64,000 bases of DNA, from assembly GCF_013410955.1 (NCBI RefSeq), contig NZ_JACCCG010000001.1:248001-312000 (forward strand). Reading direction: 5' to 3'. The notes beneath the pieces were generated by a model, which saw only the letters and a list, made by a program, of their open reading frames with translations, made no database searches and had not been told where the DNA came from. Of the stretch, positions 7,526 through 16,651 are shown piece by piece. The stretch comes from Microbacterium sp. AK009. GTDB taxonomy: Bacteria > Actinomycetota > Actinomycetes > Actinomycetales > Microbacteriaceae. The first letter of the stretch is position 1, and the number at the start of each line of letters is the position of its first letter. The position numbers and the translations under genes are program-made.

Positions 7526-9570
7526 AGGGGAGATCCTTCCGTGGTCGCGACGGCACCCGCCACGGCGCCGGTGAAGCCGCGCGCGACGACGACGACAAGG
7601 GGTCCGAACGGTGGCAGCCATTCGCTGAAGGGCACCGTGTGCGCGTCGGCGGCGAGGTGGTGGCGACCGTCGAGGCGCGAACCGCTCACGGTGAGGGTCG
7701 CGCGGACACCATCGACGAAGGCGACGACCTCGTCGATCGGGCAGCCGTCGACGGTCGCGGTGAACGTGACGGTCGTGTGGTCGTGATCCGGGTCGATCCG
7801 CACCTCGTCGATCCGCACCTCGAGGGGTCCGGCTGCCGCGGGACGCGGCGCGTCGAACAGCACCTCGTCGGCGAGGGCCGGCGTGCGCGGGGGCGAGGTG
7901 CGCCGGCGCCCGAGCGCTTCGATCGCGGCGCCCAGCTGCACCAGGCGGACGTCGGCATAGGCGGCGCCGGCGATGGTCACGCCGACGGGCATGCCCGTGT
8001 CATCCGACGTCCCCATCGGCACGGTCACGGTCGGAATGCCCAGGTGCCGGGGGACGAGGTTGCCGTTGGAGACCCACACCCCGTTCCGCCAGGCGATGTC
8101 GGCCGAGGCCTCGTTCACGTCGGCGTCGGCGGGTCCGACATCGGAGTGCGTGGGGAAGATGACGGCGTCGAATCCCTCGGCGGTGAGCCAGTCGTCGAGA
8201 TCGACCTTCCGGGTGTGCTCGAGCCCTCGCATCCCCGGCTCCACACTGGGGATGTCGGTGGGCGCGCGCACGCCGGCGCGGGCGGCGTCGACGTACTCGG
8301 CGATGTCGTACGCGATGTCGAAGGGGTAGATGCCGTAGCGGTCGGGAAGGGAGCCGGCCGGGCGCGGGAAGATGCGGTCGCCGTCGACGTCGGCGAGCCG
8401 GTGCAGCTGCGGGTCGCCGTTGGCGCGCAGGAAGGTGTCGAAGCCCCACACCGCGAGATCGCCGACCTCGTCGGCGAGGAACTGGCGGGGGACGAACCCG
8501 CGGTCGACGAAGTCCTCGTCGCCGGCGTGGAGCTTCTCGTAGTTGTTCACCGCGGGGAAGTCGACCTCGACCATCTCTGCTCCCGCGGCCTCGAGTTCGG
8601 CACGCATCTGCTGCCAGAGCGCCATCACCGTCGGGCGGGTGGCGATCGGGTGGGCGCTGTCGTCGTCGGCGCCCACGTAGATGCGGGGGACGGCGAACCG
8701 CACCCCCGCGAGGTCGGCGGGCGCCAGCCGCGCGAACGATTCCGGGCGCACCTCGGAGGGCGCGGGGAGCTCGATCCACGGCTGACTCCGCCACAGGTCG
8801 CCATCGGTCTCGGGGTCGTCGTCGACGACCGCGTCGAGCACGTGAGCGAGGTCGTCCATCGTGCGGGTGTGCGGGACCACGACATCCATCGTGGGAACGA
8901 GGGGCCAGTTGCCGCGCACCGAGATCACGCCGCGCGAGGGGGTGTACGCGCAGAGGGCGTTGTGGGATGCCGGGGCGCGACCCGATGACCAGGTCTCCTC
9001 GCCCAGCCCGAAGGCCGCGAAGCTCGCCGCGGTCGCCGTGCCCGAGCCGTTGGACGAGCCCGAACCGAACGCCGAGGTGAGGTAGTCGGCGTTGTAGGGC
9101 GACTCCGCCCGGCCGTACAGGCCGCGCTGCATGCCGCCCGCGGCCATCGGCGGCATGTTCGTCAGGCCCAGGAACACCGCGCCCGCCTCGCGCAGCTTCG
9201 CGACCGCGAACGCGTCGCGCTGAGCGATGAGGTTCTGGAAGGCAGGGGATCCGGATGCCACGGGCAGGCCCGCGACGCAGTAGCTGTCCTTCGCGGTGAA
9301 CGGGATGCCGTCGAGCACTCCCCGCGTCTCGCCACGGGCGCGGCGTTCGTCGGCGGCGCGCGCCTCGGCGAAGGCCCCGGGATTCAGCACGATGACGGAG
9401 TTCAGCGCGATCCCCGCGCGATCGTAGAACGCGATGCGGTTGAGATAGCGGGCGACGAGCTCGACGCTCGTGATCCGGCCCTCGCGGAGGGCGTCGGCCA
9501 GTTCGGCGATCGTCGCCTCGACCACGGTGTCGAGCGGCATCGTCGGCGAGGTGGACAGGGGGGCGGTCAT
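7522..9570 (-). CDS. Amidase signature family enzyme with C-terminal Ig-like extension
   Basis: 682 residues from the ATG at 9570. Residues about 20-590 form an amidase-signature domain with Lys94 (FTAKDSY), the Ser-rich loop at 166-178 and nucleophile Ser196 (WSSGRAP), a Ser-cisSer-Lys triad. The last 100 residues (from about 580) look like a beta-sandwich (EVRIDEVRIDPDHDHTTVTF onward), unusual for cytoplasmic amidases. An ATG four codons upstream (9582) lies inside a palindromic operator. A TATGTT hexamer seven bases before 9570 favours a leaderless start there. Coupling to agmatine deiminase suggests a nitrogen-scavenging role; hydrolysis of N-carbamoylputrescine is one speculative option. 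Confidence 0.85.
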   Translation of the reverse strand: MTAPLSTSPTMPLDTVVEATIAELADALREGRITSVELVARYLNRIAFYDRAGIALNSVIVLNPGAFAEARAADERRARGETRGVLDGIPFTAKDSYCVAGLPVASGSPAFQNLIAQRDAFAVAKLREAGAVFLGLTNMPPMAAGGMQRGLYGRAESPYNADYLTSAFGSGSSNGSGTATAASFAAFGLGEETWSSGRAPASHNALCAYTPSRGVISVRGNWPLVPTMDVVVPHTRTMDDLAHVLDAVVDDDPETDGDLWRSQPWIELPAPSEVRPESFARLAPADLAGVRFAVPRIYVGADDDSAHPIATRPTVMALWQQMRAELEAAGAEMVEVDFPAVNNYEKLHAGDEDFVDRGFVPRQFLADEVGDLAVWGFDTFLRANGDPQLHRLADVDGDRIFPRPAGSLPDRYGIYPFDIAYDIAEYVDAARAGVRAPTDIPSVEPGMRGLEHTRKVDLDDWLTAEGFDAVIFPTHSDVGPADADVNEASADIAWRNGVWVSNGNLVPRHLGIPTVTVPMGTSDDTGMPVGVTIAGAAYADVRLVQLGAAIEALGRRRTSPPRTPALADEVLFDAPRPAAAGPLEVRIDEVRIDPDHDHTTVTFTATVDGCPIDEVVAFVDGVRATLTVSGSRLDGRHHLAADAHTVPFSEWLPPFGPLVVVVARGFTGAVAGAVATTEGSPL

Positions 9571-9576
9571 GGGCGT

Positions 9577-9595
9577 AAACATACACCGTATGTTT
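9577..9595. promoter_or_regulatory. TetR-type operator between amidase and tetR genes
   Basis: Perfect 8-bp inverted repeat AAACATAC-ACC-GTATGTTT. It lies between the divergent amidase operon and the TetR-family gene and overlaps the TATGTT -10-like hexamer of the amidase. It is the natural target of the neighbouring regulator. Confidence 0.75.
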
Positions 9596-9662
9596 TTCTT
9601 CGCGCCACCGTTTCCTGTCGACCCCGCCGCGTAGGCTCGGCCGAACCCTCGAGGAGTCCGTC

Positions 9663-10286
9663 ATCGCCAGGCCGCCCCGCCCCCTGCTCAGTCGTGAGCT
9701 CATCGCGGCCACGGCGCTCGCCCTCGTCGATCGTCACGGTGCCGAAGGGGCGAGCATCCGCCGGGTGGCCACGAAGCTCGGCGTGAACCCCACCTCTCTC
9801 TACAACCACGTGCCGAGTCTCGCCGCGATGATCGAGGACGTCCGCTCGCTGGTCTCGGCCGAGATCGACTCGGCGCCGTTGCGGACCCTCGCGTGGGAGG
9901 ACGGCTTGAGGGAGTGGGCTCGCTCCTACCGCCGTGCCTTCGCCGAACACCCGCGGGCGGTGCCGCTGCTGATGACGAACCCGGTCACGGCGTCAGTGCT
10001 GCTGGCGGAGTACGAGGACTTCGCGGTGGCGGCGCGCACGGTGGGGTGGCCGGACCGCGACATCCTTCCCCTCCTCACCGCGTTCGAGTCGTTCATCCTC
10101 GGCAGTGTGCTCGACATGTCGGGCCCGACGGTCGTCTTCGATCCGCGCGGCCAGGAGGAGCAGTTCCCCACCTTCGCCTCAGCATTCGCCACCCTCGACG
10201 ACGAGGATCCGGCAGACCCCATCGCGACGCGCGCCTTCGAGATGGGCCTGGAGATGCTCGTCGCCTCGGCTCGCCCTCCCCGCTGA
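9663..10286 (+). CDS. TetR-family transcriptional regulator with apparent ATC start codon
   Basis: The expected TetR N-terminus ([20 protein letters not shown] then [22 protein letters not shown], the helix-turn-helix) is in frame from 9666. The codon before it is ATC, six bases after a good ribosome site (GAGGAG, 9651-9656). The first GTG in frame (9765) would remove most of the DNA-binding domain, and CTG at 9684 has no ribosome site. I therefore place the start at ATC, giving 207 residues. It is divergent from the amidase operon with a perfect palindrome between them, so it probably represses that operon and itself. A sequencing error for ATG is the alternative. Confidence 0.75.
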   Translation: MARPPRPLLSRELIAATALALVDRHGAEGASIRRVATKLGVNPTSLYNHVPSLAAMIEDVRSLVSAEIDSAPLRTLAWEDGLREWARSYRRAFAEHPRAVPLLMTNPVTASVLLAEYEDFAVAARTVGWPDRDILPLLTAFESFILGSVLDMSGPTVVFDPRGQEEQFPTFASAFATLDDEDPADPIATRAFEMGLEMLVASARPPR

Positions 10287-10326
10287 CGCGGCCCCACGCA
10301 CCCGCGTTCCGACGTACCCTCGCCTC

Positions 10327-11784
10327 ATGACCTCCACGGCCGCCGCAGAGATCACCCTCTCGCATCGCTTCGCCGACGAGCTGCCCGAGCTCGCCGTCGA
10401 CTGGCAGGCGGTCGAGCCCCCGGCGCCGCAGCTTCTTGTGCTGAACGACGCCCTCGCCGCCGACTTCGGCCTCGACACCGCCTACCTGCGCACCCCCGAG
10501 GGCGTCGGCCTCCTCACCGGCACCGCCGTCCCCGACGGGGCGCGCCCGGTGGCGCAGGCCTACGCCGGACACCAGTTCGGCGCGTTCAACCCGCGACTGG
10601 GCGACGGCCGGGCTCTGCTGCTCGGCGAGGTCACCGACCGCGAGGGCGTGCTGCGCGACCTCCATCTCAAGGGATCGGGTCCGACACCCTTCTCGCGCGG
10701 CGGCGACGGCTTCGCCGCGGTCGGCCCGATGCTGCGGGAGTACATCGTCGGCGAGGCCATGCACGCCCTCGGGATCCCCAGCACGCGCGCGCTCGCCGTC
10801 GTCGCGACCGGCCGCACCGTTCTTCGCGAGAGCGCCCTTCCGGGCGCGGTGCTCACCCGCGTCGCATCGAGCCACCTGCGGGTCGGCACCTTCGTGCTCG
10901 CGCGCGCGATGGGCGACGTTCCCCTTCTCGGGCGCCTGGTCGACCACGCCATCGCGCGGCACTATCCGCATCTCGGCGGCACCGAGAACCGGGCCCTCGC
11001 CCTCCTCGACGCCGTGATCGACGCGCAGGCGCGCCTCATCGCCCGGTGGATGCTCGTCGGGTTCGTCCACGGCGTCATGAACACCGACAACATGACCATC
11101 TCGGGCGAGACGATCGACTACGGACCCTGTGCCTTCCTCGACACCTTCGACGTCGGCGCGGTCTTCAGCTCCATCGATCAGCAGGGCCGCTATGCGTATG
11201 GCGCGCAGCCCGCCATCGGCGAGTGGAACCTGGCGCGCTTCGCCGAGGCCCTCCTGCCGCTGCTGGCGGAGGACACGGATGCTGCCGTCGCGGCCGCCCA
11301 GCAGTCGCTCGCCGCCTACCGCGAGACCTACAACGCCGCCTGGGCCGAGGGGATGCACGCCAAGCTCGGCGGCACCCCCAACGATGAGCGGACCGCCGCG
11401 CTCGTGAACGACATGTTCGACATGCTGGCGATGGCGCGGGTCGACTACACCTCGTTCTTCCGTCGCCTCGCTTCGGCGGCGCGGGGTGATCGCGAGCCCG
11501 CGCGTGCCCTCTTCGCCGATCCCGCACCCGTCGACCTGTGGGTCGAGCGCTGGCTGGCTCTCGCACCCGACCCCGATCTGATGGACCGGGTCAACCCGCT
11601 CTACATCCCGCGCAACCACCTCGTGGAGGAAGCGCTCGCCGCGGCCACCGAGGGCGACCTCGTGCCCCTGGGGGAGCTCGTCGGAGTCATCCGCGATCCC
11701 TTCACCGCCCGCCCCGGGCTCACCCGGTACGAGCAGCCGGCGCCCGAGGCCTTCGGCCCCTACGTCACCTACTGCGGCACCTGA
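10327..11784 (+). CDS. selO: Protein adenylyltransferase SelO (YdiU/UPF0061 family)
   Basis: 485 residues, a typical SelO pseudokinase that transfers AMP from ATP to Ser, Thr or Tyr of target proteins and is linked to redox stress. Diagnostic segments are [60 protein letters not shown] and [11 protein letters not shown]. The C-terminus ends Y-C-G-T, keeping the near-terminal cysteine found in many members. The ATG at 10327 is the first that precedes the conserved N-terminus. It follows the tetR gene by 40 bp on the same strand. Confidence 0.93.
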   Translation: MTSTAAAEITLSHRFADELPELAVDWQAVEPPAPQLLVLNDALAADFGLDTAYLRTPEGVGLLTGTAVPDGARPVAQAYAGHQFGAFNPRLGDGRALLLGEVTDREGVLRDLHLKGSGPTPFSRGGDGFAAVGPMLREYIVGEAMHALGIPSTRALAVVATGRTVLRESALPGAVLTRVASSHLRVGTFVLARAMGDVPLLGRLVDHAIARHYPHLGGTENRALALLDAVIDAQARLIARWMLVGFVHGVMNTDNMTISGETIDYGPCAFLDTFDVGAVFSSIDQQGRYAYGAQPAIGEWNLARFAEALLPLLAEDTDAAVAAAQQSLAAYRETYNAAWAEGMHAKLGGTPNDERTAALVNDMFDMLAMARVDYTSFFRRLASAARGDREPARALFADPAPVDLWVERWLALAPDPDLMDRVNPLYIPRNHLVEEALAAATEGDLVPLGELVGVIRDPFTARPGLTRYEQPAPEAFGPYVTYCGT

Positions 11785-11819
11785 ATTCCCGCGGCATCGG
11801 AGGTCTCTAGGCTGATCCC

Positions 11820-12818
11820 GTGACGTCGGCAACTGCGTGGTGGGATCGCCATCAGGTCTGGCTGTACGTCGCGGCGATCGCATTCGGGGTCGTCGTCGGG
11901 CTCGTGCTCCCTGCCGCCGGCCCCACTCTGTCGCTCGCGACGACGCCGGTGCTCGCCCTGCTGCTGTTCGCCACCTTCCTCGGGGTTCCGCTGATCGAGG
12001 TGGGGCGGGCGTTCCGCGACATCCGGTTCCTCGGCACGGTGCTCGTCCTGAACTTCCTCCTCGTCCCGCTCGTCGCCTTCGGCCTCTCGCGGTTCGTCGC
12101 CGACGACCGCGCCCTCCTCCTCGGCGTGCTGCTGGTGCTGCTCACCCCCTGCGTCGACTACGTCATCGTCTTCACCGGCCTGGCCTGCGGCGCCCGCGCC
12201 CGGCTCCTCGCCGCGACGCCGCTGCTGATGCTCGTGCAGATCGTGCTGCTCCCCGTCTACCTCTGGCTCTTCGCGGGCGGCGCCGTGGTCGCCGACATCG
12301 ACATCGCGCCCTTCGCCGAGGCCTTCCTGTGGATCATCGTCGTGCCCCTCGCGGCGGCCGCGATCGTGCAGGCGCTGGCCCGCCGGCACCGGATCGGCCG
12401 CCGCATCGAGCGGTTCTTCGCGGCGGCGATGGTGCCCCTGATGATGGCGACGCTCGCGGTGGTCGTCGGGTCGCAGATCGCGGATGTCGGTGCCCAGGCC
12501 GCCGCGCTCGCGCGCCTCGTGCCGATCTACGTCGGGTTCCTCGCGATCATGCTCTTCGCGGGTCTCGGCACCGGGCGTCTCGCGCGGCTGCCCGTTCCCG
12601 AAACCCGGGCCCTCGTCTTCAGCGGCGCCACGCGCAACTCGCTCGTCGTGCTGCCGCTCGCCCTCGCCCTGCCCGCGTCGTTCGCGCTCACTCCCTTGGC
12701 GGTGGTCACCCAGACACTCGTCGAGCTCGTCGGGATGGTGGTCTTCCTCCGCGTCGTGCCGACCCTCACCCGGGTGACGGGTCGGTCGTCGGTGCGTCGA
12801 GCTCGGCGAGGGCGCTGA
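11820..12818 (+). CDS. ACR3/BASS-type transporter, annotated in relatives as arsenic resistance protein
   Basis: 332 residues with about ten transmembrane segments in the bile-acid:sodium symporter superfamily. The motif LLTPCVDYVIVFTGLA, with a conserved cysteine in a membrane helix, and FSGATRNSLVVLPLALALP resemble the actinobacterial arsenic-resistance subgroup. No arsenate reductase or ArsR gene lies next to it, so arsenite export is only a family-based guess. The start is a GTG at 11820. Its last 53 bp overlap the convergent gene on the minus strand. Confidence 0.75.
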   Translation: MTSATAWWDRHQVWLYVAAIAFGVVVGLVLPAAGPTLSLATTPVLALLLFATFLGVPLIEVGRAFRDIRFLGTVLVLNFLLVPLVAFGLSRFVADDRALLLGVLLVLLTPCVDYVIVFTGLACGARARLLAATPLLMLVQIVLLPVYLWLFAGGAVVADIDIAPFAEAFLWIIVVPLAAAAIVQALARRHRIGRRIERFFAAAMVPLMMATLAVVVGSQIADVGAQAAALARLVPIYVGFLAIMLFAGLGTGRLARLPVPETRALVFSGATRNSLVVLPLALALPASFALTPLAVVTQTLVELVGMVVFLRVVPTLTRVTGRSSVRRARRGR

Positions 12819-13134
12819 GCGCCGCCTCGCGGCGCTCAGCTTCTGGCCGGTCCCACCAGGCGGGGCCGCGCTCGCCGAGTCCGTGCTTGGCGAGGTTCAC
12901 GCGAGCCCGCGCGGCAGCGAGCGCGTCGGGGTCTTCCTCCGCTGCGCGCCGGGCGGTCCTCACCGCCGAGCGGGCGCGCCCCAGGTGCGAGGTGAGCGCG
13001 GCCACGACGTCCTCGGGCAGCGACGGGTCGGTGCGCCGCCAGCGGCGTCCATTGATGACGAGCCACCGGTCCGAATCACCTCTCTCGATCGCCCCGTCAT
13101 CAGCCACCGTTCCATCATCGCGTCGTCCCCGCAT
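12766..13134 (-). CDS. Small conserved actinobacterial protein of unknown function
   Basis: 122 residues from the ATG at 13134, or 113 from a GTG at 13107. The core SDRWLVINGRRWRRTDPSLPE followed by a long Arg/Ala-rich helix (VAALTSHLGRARSAVRTARR) and LAKHGLGERGPAWWDRP is widespread in Actinobacteria; similar genes are sometimes labelled 'biopolymer transporter Tol' without good reason. No signal peptide or catalytic motif is visible. Neither start has a clear ribosome site. The gene overlaps the transporter gene on the other strand by 53 bp. Confidence 0.6.
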   Translation of the reverse strand: MRGRRDDGTVADDGAIERGDSDRWLVINGRRWRRTDPSLPEDVVAALTSHLGRARSAVRTARRAAEEDPDALAAARARVNLAKHGLGERGPAWWDRPEAERREAALSALAELDAPTTDPSPG

Positions 13135-13177
13135 GGGCACGACCGGGATTTGCGTTCGTCTTCGGGTCTGTGAAACG

Positions 13178-13297
13178 GTGGGGCCGGGCCGGTTGCGGCC
13201 CACTCCCGACCAGTCCGCGGTCGCTGGTGGCTCCCGAAAGCCAGACCGGCGAGCGTACGGTCGGTGGCTTCATCCGGCGGGTCCGATGCCCGCTTTT
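13178..13297 (+). ncRNA. Structured 5' leader of the glycine betaine operon (candidate attenuator or riboswitch)
   Basis: Four hairpins follow one another upstream of the ABC operon: GTGGG/CCCAC (13178-13203), TGGCT/AGCCA with loop CCCGAA (13228-13243), GACCG/CGGTC (13244-13262), and GCGGG/CCCGC (13277-13293) followed by TTTT. The last resembles a short intrinsic terminator 72 bp before the start. I could not match it to the c-di-AMP (ydaO) or another class I know. A plain structured leader is equally possible. Confidence 0.35.
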
Positions 13298-13368
13298 CGG
13301 CGTGCCTGCGCCCCCGGAGCCGCCACCCGGGCGTAACCGAATGCAGTCGCGTGACTGCCGAGGTGCCT

Positions 13369-14661
13369 GTGACCATCACTCCTGCCATCGAGGCGCGAGG
13401 CCTCTTCAAAGTCTTCGGTCGTCATCCCCGATCGGCGGTCGAGCGCCTCCGCGCCGGAGCCCACCGCGACGAGGTCGCCGATTCCGGAACAGCGGCGGTC
13501 ATCGACGCCAGCTTCAGCGTGAACCCCGGCGAGATCTTCGTCATCATGGGCCTGTCGGGGTCGGGGAAGTCGACCGTCATCCGCATGCTCAACGGCCTGC
13601 ACGACACGACCGCCGGCGAGGTCACGATCGGTGGCGACTCGATCACCGACGTCTCCGCCACCCGGCTCCGAGCCCTTCGTCGCGACCGGGTCTCGATGGT
13701 CTTCCAGCACTTCGCCCTGCTGCCGCATCGCTCGGTCGCGGCGAACGTGGCGTATCCGCTCGAGCTTCGCGGCGTCGGCAAGGACGAGCGCCGTGCCAAG
13801 GCCGAGGAGATCCTCGAGCTGGTGGGGTTGGCGGGCTGGGGCGACAAGCTGCCTGATGAGCTGTCGGGTGGGATGAAGCAGCGGGTCGGCATCGCCCGAG
13901 CGCTCGCCGCCGACACCGACATCCTGCTGATGGACGAGGCGTTCAGCGCACTCGATCCGCTGATCCGCCGCGAGATGCAGGAGCAGCTGCTCGAGCTGCA
14001 GCGCACGCTGAAGAAGACGATCGTCTTCATCACCCACGACCTCAACGAGGCGATGTTCCTCGGCGACCGGATCGCGGTGATGCGCGACGGCCGGATCGTG
14101 CAGATCGGCACGCCGGAAGACATCCTCACCGACCCCGCCAACGACTACGTCGAGCAGTTCGTCCAGGACGTCGACCGCGCCCGCGTGCTGACGGCGGCCA
14201 ACGTGATGGAGCGCCCGCGTCCGGTGATCACCGACAGCGGCGGACCCCGCACGGCCCTTCGTCTCATGCGCGACGCCTACATGTCGGCGGCGTACGTGGT
14301 CGACCGCGACCGTCGGCTCCTCGGAGTGGTGAGCGATCGCGATGCGGTCAAGCTGGTTCGTCGCGGTGAGCGGTCGCTGCTCTCGGCGATCCGGCCCGCA
14401 CCTCCCACCGTCTCGGAAGACGAGGTGCTGATGAACCTGTTCGTCCCGGCGGTCGAGTCGCCCCTGCCGGTCGGGGTCACCGACAGCGAGGGACGCCTCG
14501 TCGGCGTCATCCCCCGGGTCACCCTCCTCGCCGCCCTCCAGCCGGGCACGGGAGCGACGGGGGAGATCACGATCCCGATCCAGCCGATGCCGACGACGGA
14601 GATCGACGAACTGCTGGCCGGGTACCCCGAACCGTCGAACGTCGAGGAGGGGGCACTCTGA
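13369..14661 (+). CDS. proV: Glycine betaine/proline ABC transporter ATP-binding protein with CBS domains
   Basis: 430 residues, ProV/OpuAA type. Walker A is GLSGSGKST, signature LSGGMKQRVGIARALA, Walker B ILLMDEAFSALDP, switch FITHDLNEAM. After the ATPase, two CBS repeats (about residues 285-400: AYMSAAYVVDRDRRLLGVVSDRDAV and GVTDSEGRLVGVIPR) give the usual osmo- or ion-sensing module. I chose the GTG at 13369 because GAGG lies six bases upstream; GTGs at 13351 and 13363 are possible. The stop overlaps the permease ATG (TGATG). The operon imports compatible solutes under osmotic stress. Confidence 0.9.
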   Translation: MTITPAIEARGLFKVFGRHPRSAVERLRAGAHRDEVADSGTAAVIDASFSVNPGEIFVIMGLSGSGKSTVIRMLNGLHDTTAGEVTIGGDSITDVSATRLRALRRDRVSMVFQHFALLPHRSVAANVAYPLELRGVGKDERRAKAEEILELVGLAGWGDKLPDELSGGMKQRVGIARALAADTDILLMDEAFSALDPLIRREMQEQLLELQRTLKKTIVFITHDLNEAMFLGDRIAVMRDGRIVQIGTPEDILTDPANDYVEQFVQDVDRARVLTAANVMERPRPVITDSGGPRTALRLMRDAYMSAAYVVDRDRRLLGVVSDRDAVKLVRRGERSLLSAIRPAPPTVSEDEVLMNLFVPAVESPLPVGVTDSEGRLVGVIPRVTLLAALQPGTGATGEITIPIQPMPTTEIDELLAGYPEPSNVEEGAL

Positions 14662-15590
14662 TGGATGGTTTCCGCATTCCGATCGGCACCTGGGTCGAAG
14701 ACGCCGTCGACTGGGCTCGCGACACCTTCAGCGGGTTCTTCGACCTCATCACCGTCGTCGTGCGGGTGCTCGTCGAAGGACTCACCGACGGCCTCCTCGC
14801 CGTACCGATTCCCCTGGCGATCCTGCTGTTCGCGCTCATCGGCTGGGGCGTGCGCTCGTGGCAGCTGGCGGTCGGGACGGCGGTGACATTCACCTTCATC
14901 GTGGCGATGGACCTGTGGGTCGAGTCGATGCAGACCCTCGCGCTCGTGCTCGTGGCCACCGTGGTGGCGCTTCTCATCGCGATCCCGCTCGGCATCTGGT
15001 CGGCGCGCAACGACACCGTCCGCGCCGTCTTGAAGCCCGTGCTCGACTTCATGCAGACGATGCCCGGCTTCGTCTACCTGATCCCTGCGATCACGTTCTT
15101 CAGCATCGGCGTGGTGCCGGGGGTCGTCGCGACGGTCATCTTCGCGTTGCCGCCGGGTGTCCGGCTCACTGAGCTCGGCATCCGCGGGGTGGATTCCGAG
15201 ACGGTCGAGGCCGGATACGCCTTCGGTGCGAAGCCCGGACAGATCCTCCGGGGCATCCAGCTGCCGCTGGCGATGCCGACCATCATGGCGGGTGTCAACC
15301 AGGTGATCATGCTCGCGCTGTCGATGGCGGTGCTCGCCGGCATCGTCGGCGCCGACGGCCTCGGAAAGCTCGTCGTGCAGTCGGTCTCGACCGCTCGACT
15401 CGCGATCGGTGTCGAGGCGGGTCTCGCCGTCGTCATCATCGCCGTCTACCTCGACCGCGTCACCGCGGCGCTCGGGAGTCCCGGCGAGTACTCCTCGTCG
15501 CTCCTCGGCGCCCTCCGCCGGCGACGCCTCGCGGGCAGGGCAGCGACCGCCACGAGGGCCCCCGAAGACCAGAGGGTGGAAGCCCTTTGA
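14661..15590 (+). CDS. proW: Glycine betaine/proline ABC transporter permease
   Basis: 309 residues with about six membrane segments and the binding-protein-dependent permease loop GYAFGAKPGQILRGIQLPLAMP, which contacts the ATPase. The segment QTMPGFVYLIPAITFFSIGVVPGVVAT is typical of ProW/OpuAB. The protein forms a homodimeric channel with two ProV subunits. It is translationally coupled to proV, and proX follows 81 bp later. Confidence 0.92.
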   Translation: MDGFRIPIGTWVEDAVDWARDTFSGFFDLITVVVRVLVEGLTDGLLAVPIPLAILLFALIGWGVRSWQLAVGTAVTFTFIVAMDLWVESMQTLALVLVATVVALLIAIPLGIWSARNDTVRAVLKPVLDFMQTMPGFVYLIPAITFFSIGVVPGVVATVIFALPPGVRLTELGIRGVDSETVEAGYAFGAKPGQILRGIQLPLAMPTIMAGVNQVIMLALSMAVLAGIVGADGLGKLVVQSVSTARLAIGVEAGLAVVIIAVYLDRVTAALGSPGEYSSSLLGALRRRRLAGRAATATRAPEDQRVEAL

Positions 15591-15671
15591 CCGAGCGCGC
15601 GGCGACGCGCGCTCACCACCAAGAGAACAGATACGGAACGAGTGACTGACATGCATCAAGGAGCACAGCGA

Positions 15672-16586
15672 ATGAACAAGAAGCACCTCACCGGATTCCT
15701 CGCGCTCGGGGCGGCAGCAACCCTGACGCTTGCCGGCTGCGCCGGAGGAACGGATGACGCGGCCCCGGCCGCCGGCGGAGACGCATCCGCCGAGAACTGC
15801 GACACCGTCACGCTCGGGTTCCTCCCGTCGTGGACCGACGGGCTGAGCACCGCCTACCTGCTGGAGAACCTCCTCGGCGAGCGCGGCATCGACGTCGAGA
15901 TGGAGACCCTCACCGAGGCGGGGCCGCTGTACACCGGTCTCGCGCAGGGTGACGTCGACATCTACCCGTCGGCCTGGCCGGAGCTCACTCACGCCTCCTA
16001 CATGGAGGAGTACGGCGACGACATCGAAGACCTCGGTGCGTACTACGACAACGCCAAGCTGACCATCGCGGTGCCCAGCTACGTCGACATCGACTCGATC
16101 GAAGACCTCGAGGGCAACGCCGACCGCTTCGGCGGGCGCATCGTCGGCATCGAGCCCGGGGCTGGTCTCACCGCCCAGACGCAGGACTCGATGCTTCCCG
16201 AGTACGGTCTCGACGGCGACTACGAGCTCGTGACCTCCTCCACGGCGGCGATGCTGGCCGAGCTGGATGCCGCGATCGCGGCCGAGGAGGACATCGTCGT
16301 GACGCTCTGGCGTCCCTTCTGGGCCAACGACGCCTACGACGTGAAGGACCTCGAAGACCCGATGGGCGCCATGGGCGAGGCCGAGGCCCTGCACTTCCTC
16401 GGCACCGCCGGGTTCTCCGAGCGCTGCGCAGAGGCCGCCGAGCTCATCGGCGAGATCCAGCTGAACGATGAGCAGTACGGTGCGCTCGAAGACCTCGTGG
16501 TCAACGAGTACGGCGAGGGTCGCGAAGCCGAAGCCGTCGAGGCCTGGCTCGAGCAGTACCCCGACGCCGTGCCCAGCAACAGCTGA
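15672..16586 (+). CDS. proX: Glycine betaine/proline ABC transporter substrate-binding lipoprotein
   Basis: 304 residues. The lipoprotein signal ends TLTLAGCAGG (Cys about residue 22). The OpuAC-type body includes VTLGFLPSWTDGLSTAYLLENL, GDVDIYPSAWPELTH and EDIVVTLWRPFWAND; the tryptophans would form the aromatic cage that binds quaternary ammonium. The start at 15672 has AAGGAG eight bases upstream; an ATG at 15651 in frame lacks one. It is the last gene of the operon and is followed by a strong hairpin at 16652-16687. Confidence 0.93.
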   Translation: MNKKHLTGFLALGAAATLTLAGCAGGTDDAAPAAGGDASAENCDTVTLGFLPSWTDGLSTAYLLENLLGERGIDVEMETLTEAGPLYTGLAQGDVDIYPSAWPELTHASYMEEYGDDIEDLGAYYDNAKLTIAVPSYVDIDSIEDLEGNADRFGGRIVGIEPGAGLTAQTQDSMLPEYGLDGDYELVTSSTAAMLAELDAAIAAEEDIVVTLWRPFWANDAYDVKDLEDPMGAMGEAEALHFLGTAGFSERCAEAAELIGEIQLNDEQYGALEDLVVNEYGEGREAEAVEAWLEQYPDAVPSNS

Positions 16587-16606
16587 TCGTCAGCGGCTGA
16601 CACCCC

Positions 16607-16648
16607 GTCACCACGCGGCACCGTCACCACGCGGCACCGTCACCGCAC
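16607..16648. repeat. Tandem 16-bp repeat after proX
   Basis: GTCACCACGCGGCACC occurs twice in direct succession (16607-16622 and 16623-16638), followed by a partial third unit. It lies between the proX stop and the terminator hairpin. Confidence 0.7.
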
Positions 16649-16651
16649 ATC

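Noticed and set aside
13178..13297. c-di-AMP (ydaO/yuaA) riboswitch upstream of the glycine betaine operon
   Set aside because: The conserved blocks of that class, as I remember them, are not found. I kept only a low-confidence structured leader.
14277..16394. A 705-codon minus-strand open frame opposite proV, proW and proX
   Set aside because: Composition is low-complexity and charged with no recognisable fold, while the plus strand has a complete ABC operon.
16607..16648. CRISPR-like short repeats
   Set aside because: The 16-bp units are contiguous without spacers, and no cas gene is present anywhere in the window.
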